Assembly: GCA_002699125.1 (NCBI GenBank)
Contig: PABI01000072.1
Span: 1 to 38,582 of the forward strand
Length of the DNA: 38,582 nt
Direction: 5' to 3'
Source: Anaerolineaceae bacterium
GTDB lineage: Bacteria > Chloroflexota > Anaerolineae > Promineifilales > Promineifilaceae
The translations under genes were made by a program, and so were the position numbers. Below are positions 32,639-38,582 of this stretch, piece after piece (within the stretch, counting starts at the first letter, position 1; each line of letters opens with the position of its first letter). The notes below the pieces were generated by a model. The model worked only from the letters and a program-made list of their open reading frames with translations, ran no database searches and was not told where the DNA came from.

Positions 32639-34930
32639 GTTTTCCCCACACCCGTGGGGGTGAACCGGGAACCAATGACACAGATTACCGTAAGTGAATG
32701 TTTTCCCCACACCCGTGGGGGTGAACCGTAGTTAGACCACTCCAAACCCTCGCCAATCTGGTTTTCCCCACACCCGTGGGGGTGAACCGGAACTGACCGG
32801 CAATCTAAAGTCTGCCCTCAAGCGTTTTCCCCACACCCGTGGGGGTGAACCGAAATCAGAGCGGAGCGGCGGCGCACAATTGACGTTTTCCCCACACCCG
32901 TGGGGGTGAACCGGTGCCGGTGCTGTCTGGCTGCCCGAGCTGGGCGTTTTCCCCACACCCGTGGGGGTGAACCGCCAAAGAAGCGCGGCGTAAAACTCAA
33001 CAACACGTTTTCCCCACACCCGTGGGGGTGAACCGAACACCGTTAGTTGACGCCTATGGTGATATACGTTTTCCCCACACCCGTGGGGGTGAACCGGGGC
33101 CGCTGGCGTTACAGGCTTCTTACTGTCGTTTTCCCCACACCCGTGGGGGTGAACCGTTGTTTATTTAGGCGGCGATCCCGGCATCCGTCGTTTTCCCCAC
33201 ACCCGTGGGGGTGAACCGTGTGCCCCACGATGAATTTATTGACTGCATAAGTTTTCCCCACACCCGTGGGGGTGAACCGGTGCGGGGGAAAATCGTTTCT
33301 AGCACTGCAACGTTTTCCCCACACCCGTGGGGGTGAACCGTCCTGCCCACGCCCGCGCAACACCTCTTCCAAGTTTTCCCCACACCCGTGGGGGTGAACC
33401 GTCCAGACCGTTTTTAAGGTCAGCTATCACCAGCGTTTTCCCCACACCCGTGGGGGTGAACCGCATTGAGGTAACATAACCATGAGCATCACTATGTTTT
33501 CCCCACACCCGTGGGGGTGAACCGGTATGGCTTTTTGTTTTTGATAGCGCATTGTTGTTTTCCCCACACCCGTGGGGGTGAACCGTTGTCTACATTTGTC
33601 TGCGTCAATGGCACTTCGTTTTCCCCACACCCGTGGGGGTGAACCGAATGGAAAGAAGATCAACGGCAAATTATGAAGGTTTTCCCCACACCCGTGGGGG
33701 TGAACCGTCAACGTTTTGGGCAAACTCATTAAACTGTCTAGTTTTCCCCACACCCGTGGGGGTGAACCGGTGATTTTTGCCAAACAGGTAACAATACCGG
33801 CGTTTTCCCCACACCCGTGGGGGTGAACCGCTATTTTATTGTTCCTTCATTGTCTGCCGTCAGTTTTCCCCACACCCGTGGGGGTGAACCGGCGGCGACT
33901 ACCTTGTCTCCCTTCCACAGGCCGTTTTCCCCACACCCGTGGGGGTGAACCGTGGCTTTGTTAAAGCTTTCTCAATAGACCAACGTTTTCCCCACACCCG
34001 TGGGGGTGAACCGTATAAAACACCATTCAGCTACCGGCCGCAATTGTTTTCCCCACACCCGTGGGGGTGAACCGGACCAGGCAGAGATAGCTGGCACGTA
34101 CACCCCGTTTTCCCCACACCCGTGGGGGTGAACCGAATCACGGGCCGTAATGTCGAAATCTTTAGACGTTTTCCCCACACCCGTGGGGGTGAACCGCACG
34201 GGTCACATGGGCGTGGCTTTATAATTACGTTTTCCCCACACCCGTGGGGGTGAACCGTTGAGTGCGGCGGCGCAACGGCCGTAACCAACGTTTTCCCCAC
34301 ACCCGTGGGGGTGAACCGCGCATCTTTTTTATTCATTTACGCCACTCCCGCGTTTTCCCCACACCCGTGGGGGTGAACCGTGTTGGGTACATATCAGGGC
34401 ACCATTCCCAACGTTTTCCCCACACCCGTGGGGGTGAACCCTGGTGATGGCGCTGCTAGTGGCGGCAGCGATAGTTTTCCCCACACCCGTGGGGGTGAAC
34501 CGATTACCGAAGACGTAACCGGCGATGGTGGTAAGTTTTCCCCACACCCGTGGGGGTGAACCGTACGTGGGTAATGGTGGTTTTTTGACCGGGATTCGTT
34601 TTCCCCACACCCGTGGGGGTGAACCGAACAGCGACGATTCAGAGAACAGAATAAGACGTTTTCCCCACACCCGTGGGGGTGAACCGAATAACTCAACACA
34701 AGCATTTTGGTTTTGCACGTTTTCCCCACACCCGTGGGGGTGAACCGATACCGACATTGTCATCGGCACAAATACCGATGTTTTCCCCACACCCGTGGGG
34801 GTGAACCGCGTATAGGTATTCGTATTGGCCCTGGCCACCCGTTTTCCCCACACCCGTGGGGGTGAACCGCTAGGGCAATTCAATACGCCGCCACATAGGG
34901 AGTTTTCCCCACACCCGTGGGGGTGAACCG
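32639..34930 (+). CRISPR. Type I-E CRISPR array, 38 repeats and 37 spacers
   Basis: A 29-bp repeat beginning GTTTTCCCC, with stem CCCCAC-ACCC-GTGGGG and ending GTGAACCG (the eight-base 5' handle), recurs every 60-63 bases, with spacers of 31-34 bases, mostly 32. Orientation matches type I-E repeats read rightward from the cas2 side. As read, every repeat is identical except number 30 (34413-34441), whose last base is C instead of G. Spacer 27 (34258-34289) contains ACGGCCGT. No spacer was seen to match this window by eye. Confidence 0.98.
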
Positions 34931-34960
34931 AAAGTAGCGCACGGTTAGATTCTCACTCAC

Positions 34961-34988
34961 AAAAAAAGTGTCGCCGCAGCGACACTTT
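34961..34988 (-). terminator. Intrinsic terminator of the copper operon
   Basis: AAAGTGTCGC-CGCA-GCGACACTTT is a perfect 10-bp stem; on the minus strand it runs into seven Ts. It separates the end of the CRISPR array from the leftward copB operon. Confidence 0.85.
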
Positions 34989-35001
34989 AATCATGGTTGA
35001 T

Positions 35002-35060
35002 AAACACCCGCCAAACAGCACGATATGGCTTAAGCCACATAGGCTATTTGGCGGGTGTTT
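35002..35060. repeat. 59-bp structure with 14-bp perfect inverted ends
   Basis: AAACACCCGCCAAA (35002-35015) and TTTGGCGGGTGTTT (35047-35060) enclose a perfect 12-bp palindrome TGGCTTAAGCCA (35026-35037). It sits three bases after the copB stop codon. It could be a mini inverted-repeat insertion or an extra RNA 3'-end structure. Confidence 0.75.
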
Positions 35061-35063
35061 AAT

Positions 35064-37208
35064 TTAGGTAAAAGATATTCGGCGAAGCGTTTGGGCGTTA
35101 ATCGCCACAATGATGGTGCTGAGCGACATCACCAGCGCGCCTACAGCCGGAGGCAAATCAATGCCCCACGGAGCCAGGACGCCCGCTGCCAGCGGAATGG
35201 CAATGATATTGTATCCAGCCGCCCACCAAATATTCTGCACCATTTTACGCTGGCTAGCTTTGCTCAAGGTAATGATCTTTACCACATCCAGCGGATTGGA
35301 GCGCACCAGAATCAGGCCAGCGGATTCCACCGCCACATCCGTGCCGCTGCCAATCGCGATGCCGATATCGGCCCGGGTCAGTGCCGGGGCATCATTGACA
35401 CCATCACCGACCATCGCCACTTTTTTGCCCTGCTTTTGCAGCTCGCGCACCTTTTTGTCTTTGTCTTCCGGCAGCACTTCGGCAAAGTAACGGTCGATGT
35501 TCAACTCTGCGGCTACGGCTTTGGCCACATCTTCGCTGTCACCGGTGAGCATGGCCACCTCAATCCCCATCTCATGCAGCTTTTCAATTGCCTGTCGGCT
35601 TTCCTCGCGGATGACGTCGGCCAGGGCAAAAGCAACGATAACTGCCTCATCACGAATGAGGTAGATGACCGCCTGCCCTTTTTCCCCCGCTGCCTGGCTG
35701 AAGTTGGCAATGGCGTTTGGCAGCTGCATTTCTAAATGCTCCAATAAACGAGGGCCTCCGGCGTAAACGGCCGTTCCATCTGCCACTGCCTGCACCCCGC
35801 GACCCTTTAAGGCTTCAAACTCAGTGACAGATTTGGGTTTAATCTCGCGCTCCTCAGCAGCAGCCACGATGGCTCGGGCCACGGCATGTTCAGAGTCGCT
35901 TTCCAACCCGGCGGCTAACGCCAGCGCTTCCTCGTCAGAAACGCCGTCCTGAGTAATGATATTTACCACACCCTGCTCCCCTTTGGTCAGCGTGCCGGTT
36001 TTGTCAAAAATGATGGTATCCAGTTCGCAAGCCGCTTCCAGCGCCAGCCGGTCCCGCACCAAAATGCCGTTGCGGGCGGAAATGGCCGTGGTGAGGGCTA
36101 CGACCAGCGGTACGGCCAGCCCCAGCGCATGGGGACAGGCAATGACCAACACGGTCACCACCCGCTTCAACACTTCGACGTCGAATCCCGTGGCGATAAT
36201 CCAGAGAACGGCCGTTATCATCGCTGAACCCAAAGCCGCGTAAAAGAGAAACGCTGCTGCCCGATCCGCCAATAGCTGCGTCTTCGATTTGCTTTCCTGG
36301 GCCTCTTTCACCAGCCGCATGATGCCAGAAAGCGCTGTATCGTCACCGGTGGCCGTGACTGTAATGCGTAAACTGCCGCTGCCCTCGTTCACCGTACCGC
36401 CAATAGCCTGACTGTCCGGCTCCTTCTTCACCAGCTTGGACTCACCAGTAATCATCGCTTCATTGACATCCGAACTGCCGTCGTACACCTCACCATCGGC
36501 GGGAATGGTTGCACCGGGGCGCACTAACACTTTGTCGCCTGTTTGCAGGTCAGAGACGGCTACTTTTTGGGTATTGCCATCATTGCCGATTCGTTCTGCT
36601 TCGTCGGGCATGAGTTTAGCCAGCTCATCCAATGCTCCGGATGCCTGGCGCACGCTGCGCATCTCCATCCAGTGCCCCAAGAGCATCACATCAATCAGCG
36701 TTACTAACTCCCAGAAGAAGCTCTCACCCAGGTTGGCGAAAAGCGTTGCCAAACTGTAGAGAAAGGCCACGGAAATAGCCAGGGAAATGAGGGTCATCAT
36801 GCCCGGCTGCCGGTCACGTAGTTCCCAGGTGGCCATTTGTAAAAAGGGCAGGCCACCGTAGAAAAAGATGACGACGGCCAGCACCGGGGTAATCCAGGCA
36901 CTGCCAGGGAAAACGGGTGCGGTGTAGTTCAACCAACCCTGAATGGCTGAACTAAAAAAGAGAACGGGAATACTCAGCACCAGCGAGACCCAAAAGCGGT
37001 CGCGAAACATGATTTCGTGCCCGGCGTGGCTGCCGTGCCCGCCGTGTCCTTGGTGCTTCCCGTGCTCGTGGTTGTTCTGATCATGGTGTTGCCGGTGAGC
37101 GTCATGCTCATCGTGATGTTGACTGTCGGCCGTTAAAGCCTCTGTATCTTTTTTAGCTAGATCTGCCGTCTTGGACTGATGTTCTTCATGTTGTGTCGAG
37201 GAAGTCAT
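35064..37208 (-). CDS. copB: CopB-type heavy-metal P1B-ATPase (copper/silver export)
   Basis: The 714-residue protein has a His-rich N-terminal tail (about residues 30-65: [20 protein letters not shown]) instead of CxxC metal domains. It has a CPH metal motif in the sixth membrane helix (about residue 357), the phosphorylation motif DKTGTLT (Asp at about 401), [12 protein letters not shown] and the C-terminal MSLST. CPH with a His-rich tail marks the P1B-3/CopB group, which exports copper or silver from the cytoplasm. AGGAGA precedes ATG 37208. It follows the methyltransferase by 31 bases. A dedicated copper sensor such as CueR or CopY is not visible. Confidence 0.93.
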   Translation of the reverse strand: MTSSTQHEEHQSKTADLAKKDTEALTADSQHHDEHDAHRQHHDQNNHEHGKHQGHGGHGSHAGHEIMFRDRFWVSLVLSIPVLFFSSAIQGWLNYTAPVFPGSAWITPVLAVVIFFYGGLPFLQMATWELRDRQPGMMTLISLAISVAFLYSLATLFANLGESFFWELVTLIDVMLLGHWMEMRSVRQASGALDELAKLMPDEAERIGNDGNTQKVAVSDLQTGDKVLVRPGATIPADGEVYDGSSDVNEAMITGESKLVKKEPDSQAIGGTVNEGSGSLRITVTATGDDTALSGIMRLVKEAQESKSKTQLLADRAAAFLFYAALGSAMITAVLWIIATGFDVEVLKRVVTVLVIACPHALGLAVPLVVALTTAISARNGILVRDRLALEAACELDTIIFDKTGTLTKGEQGVVNIITQDGVSDEEALALAAGLESDSEHAVARAIVAAAEEREIKPKSVTEFEALKGRGVQAVADGTAVYAGGPRLLEHLEMQLPNAIANFSQAAGEKGQAVIYLIRDEAVIVAFALADVIREESRQAIEKLHEMGIEVAMLTGDSEDVAKAVAAELNIDRYFAEVLPEDKDKKVRELQKQGKKVAMVGDGVNDAPALTRADIGIAIGSGTDVAVESAGLILVRSNPLDVVKIITLSKASQRKMVQNIWWAAGYNIIAIPLAAGVLAPWGIDLPPAVGALVMSLSTIIVAINAQTLRRISFT

Positions 37209-37239
37209 GTTTGTCTCCTAATTGCCTCTGCCTCAATAT

Positions 37240-37902
37240 TCAGGACTTGCTACCGGCAATAACGTAGGTCAATCCCTGATACATTTCGGTCATAGATACA
37301 TCTACAAGCTGCTCCCGCATGGTTTTTTGGATAGATTCCCAAGGGCGACGGGCCAGCCATTCATCTGTTACAGCAAATGGCTTTATCAACCATATGCCTG
37401 TGTTCACCAACCAATCCGGCCATTTTTCGGGTACTTGTAACTCTAGCAAAGCAAGCCGTCCGCCGGAAGTCAGGGCGTTAACACCCTTTTCAAGAATTTG
37501 ATCACTTTCGGGAATAAGTGATAGCGCATAGGTTGAGATAATAGCATTCACACCAGTTGGGAACGCATAGTTGCGTGCATCGGTATGGACTAATTCTACA
37601 TTTTCCCAACCGTTGCCTTGGATGCGTTGCCGGGCTTGAGTCAGCATAGCATCGGTCAAATCCAAACCAATGATTTTTCCTTGTGGGCCAATGGCTTCTT
37701 GATAAAGGGAGAAGTTTAGGCCAGTACCGCAGGCAATTTCGATAACGGTATCTCCTGGTTGAAGGTGTAAGGCATCAACCGCTGTTTGGCGATAGGCCCA
37801 CTCTCGATAGCCCAATAAATAGTAAAGATTGGCTGTGATATCGTAGTTTTGGGCCCTTTTACGATAGATCTCGATGATTTCTTGATTTAAAGAAGCGTTC
37901 AT
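37240..37902 (-). CDS. SAM-dependent class I methyltransferase
   Basis: The 220-residue protein has the Rossmann-fold SAM motif VIEIACGTGLNF (about residues 53-64), the acidic end of strand 2 in IIGLDLTDAML and a later LALLELQVP, like UbiE/phospholipid-type methyltransferases. Its substrate is unknown. GAGGAGGG precedes ATG 37902. It lies between the 207-residue protein and copB with short gaps, so co-transcription with copper export is likely. Modification of a lipid or small molecule in the stress response is only a guess. Confidence 0.85.
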   Translation of the reverse strand: MNASLNQEIIEIYRKRAQNYDITANLYYLLGYREWAYRQTAVDALHLQPGDTVIEIACGTGLNFSLYQEAIGPQGKIIGLDLTDAMLTQARQRIQGNGWENVELVHTDARNYAFPTGVNAIISTYALSLIPESDQILEKGVNALTSGGRLALLELQVPEKWPDWLVNTGIWLIKPFAVTDEWLARRPWESIQKTMREQLVDVSMTEMYQGLTYVIAGSKS

Positions 37903-37927
37903 TTTGCACCCTCCTCAGTTGTATTAG

Positions 37928-38551
37928 TTAAAGTTCTGAATATGTTTTCATCTGGATTTGCGGCCGTTCCCGCAACTGCGGGCGGATGTGGTGACAATAT
38001 TGAATGTTGGTGACCACCAGAATGCGGCTGCCGGGATTGTTTTCCGCCACGCGCCGGGCTGCCTGTGCCAGCTGCTCAATGTGGGCATGGTAAGCGTGGT
38101 TCACCGCACTCCCAGCCAGTGTTCTGGCCAGACCGTACAGCACATTGCCCAGCTCGTGCCGCCAGCCCTGGTTGATGGCATCGGGGCCAGGAGCGCTGGA
38201 CTGCATCCAGGCCAGCAGCTTGCGTACACCGCTAATGAGTACGCCACGCCAGGCAACGGCCGTTGCCTGCGGCATCGTTTGGGCACCACCAATAGGCACC
38301 ACCACAATGTCCGTCTGTTCAGCCAGAGGCAAAAGCGCCTCACTGTACTCGGCAGGTAAGCTGCTGAAATCCTGCTGCTGCCATTGTTCCAGGCTGATGT
38401 CCAGGCAGAGTAAATCGGGGTTGATCTCTGCCACCAGATCGACCAGGGCTGTCAGATCGTAGGGCAGCGGGTCGCGGTGAAATTCTGCCAGGGTGCCCAG
38501 AACCGCAATCTGGGTTGGATTTTCTGCTTCGTTTTTGTCAACACGTTCCAT
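37928..38551 (-). CDS. Unrecognised 207-residue protein
   Basis: The product starts with a short polar tail, then a beta-alpha pattern (QIAVLGTLAEFHRDPLPYDL, INPDLLCLDISLEQW, DIVVVPIGGAQT), and ends ILVVTNIQYCHHIRPQL. It has the look of a soluble alpha/beta enzyme, faintly like TraB/ChaN-type proteins, but I cannot place it with confidence. No membrane segment or signal peptide is seen. No clear ribosome site precedes ATG 38551. It ends 25 bases before the methyltransferase start. The first 21 codons recur at 1-63 because of the terminal repeat; in a circle, the LuxR-type gene ends 75 bases upstream of it on the same strand. Confidence 0.75.
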   Translation of the reverse strand: MERVDKNEAENPTQIAVLGTLAEFHRDPLPYDLTALVDLVAEINPDLLCLDISLEQWQQQDFSSLPAEYSEALLPLAEQTDIVVVPIGGAQTMPQATAVAWRGVLISGVRKLLAWMQSSAPGPDAINQGWRHELGNVLYGLARTLAGSAVNHAYHAHIEQLAQAARRVAENNPGSRILVVTNIQYCHHIRPQLRERPQIQMKTYSEL

Positions 38552-38582
38552 AAGTCTATGATAGGCGGCTCTTGCCGTGACC
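38489..38582. repeat. 94-bp terminal direct repeat, right copy
   Basis: Exact copy of bases 1-94. Joining the ends at this overlap gives a circle of 38,488 bp with one uninterrupted leftward gene order: LuxR-type regulator, 207-residue protein, methyltransferase, copB. Confidence 0.95.

Noticed and set aside
32639..34930. Many open frames across the CRISPR array on both strands, with repeating SPPRVWGK/HPHGCGEN or FPHTRGGEP
   Set aside because: They arise only because the 29-bp repeat lacks stop codons in several frames; none is a real protein.
1..38582. tRNA, rRNA, known riboswitches and anti-CRISPR genes
   Set aside because: None was recognised by eye; absence is not proven without covariance-model or profile searches.

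Overview
The window is 38,582 bp of mostly GC-rich bacterial DNA. It looks like a mobile or mobilisable region from an uncultured bacterium. A Chloroflexota (Anaerolineae-like) host is my best guess, from the gene mix and from a very abundant palindrome ACGGCCGT (about 50 copies by hand count). That assignment is inference, because no rRNA or other taxonomic marker is present. The first 94 bases are repeated exactly as the last 94, and one gene (37928-38551) continues in frame across the join. The sequence therefore behaves like a closed circle of about 38,488 bp, although an assembly artefact is possible.

Layout: (1) 1-5352 holds a NarL/LuxR-type regulator, a LacI-family repressor with a clear promoter and operator, a GH94 cellobiose-type phosphorylase, and an aminotransferase gene cut off immediately after its PLP-lysine codon. 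(2) 5324-22013 is a block of about 17 leftward genes. It starts with an AT-rich large serine recombinase abutting the cut aminotransferase. It continues with a membrane-anchored winged-HTH protein, an excisionase-like protein, a Toprim primase-helicase preceded by two small coupled genes and flanked by short iteron-like repeats, an unrecognised acidic protein, a TraG/VirD4-like protein without its Walker A lysine, a small relaxase, a ribbon-helix-helix accessory protein, two related sigma-factor-like proteins, zinc-binding proteins, and a radC broken by one amber codon. Intrinsic terminators and hairpins separate many of these units. (3) 22385-34930 is a complete rightward type I-E CRISPR-Cas system: small winged-HTH protein, a WYL regulator fused in frame to Cas3, cas8e, cse2, cas7e, cas5e, cas6e, cas1, cas2, a short leader with a good promoter, and 38 repeats with 37 spacers. 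(4) 35064-38551 is a leftward operon with a CopB-type copper P1B-ATPase, a SAM methyltransferase and an unrecognised protein. It joins the LuxR-type regulator at 139-786 if the sequence is circular.

Together these genes describe an element with its own integration, replication and mobilisation functions (no complete type IV secretion system is visible) that carries adaptive immunity and copper tolerance. The most novel-looking part is the single-chain WYL-Cas3 protein, which would physically join a ligand-sensing transcription regulator to the interference nuclease-helicase. It is preceded by a small winged-HTH gene and two inverted repeats that look like operators.
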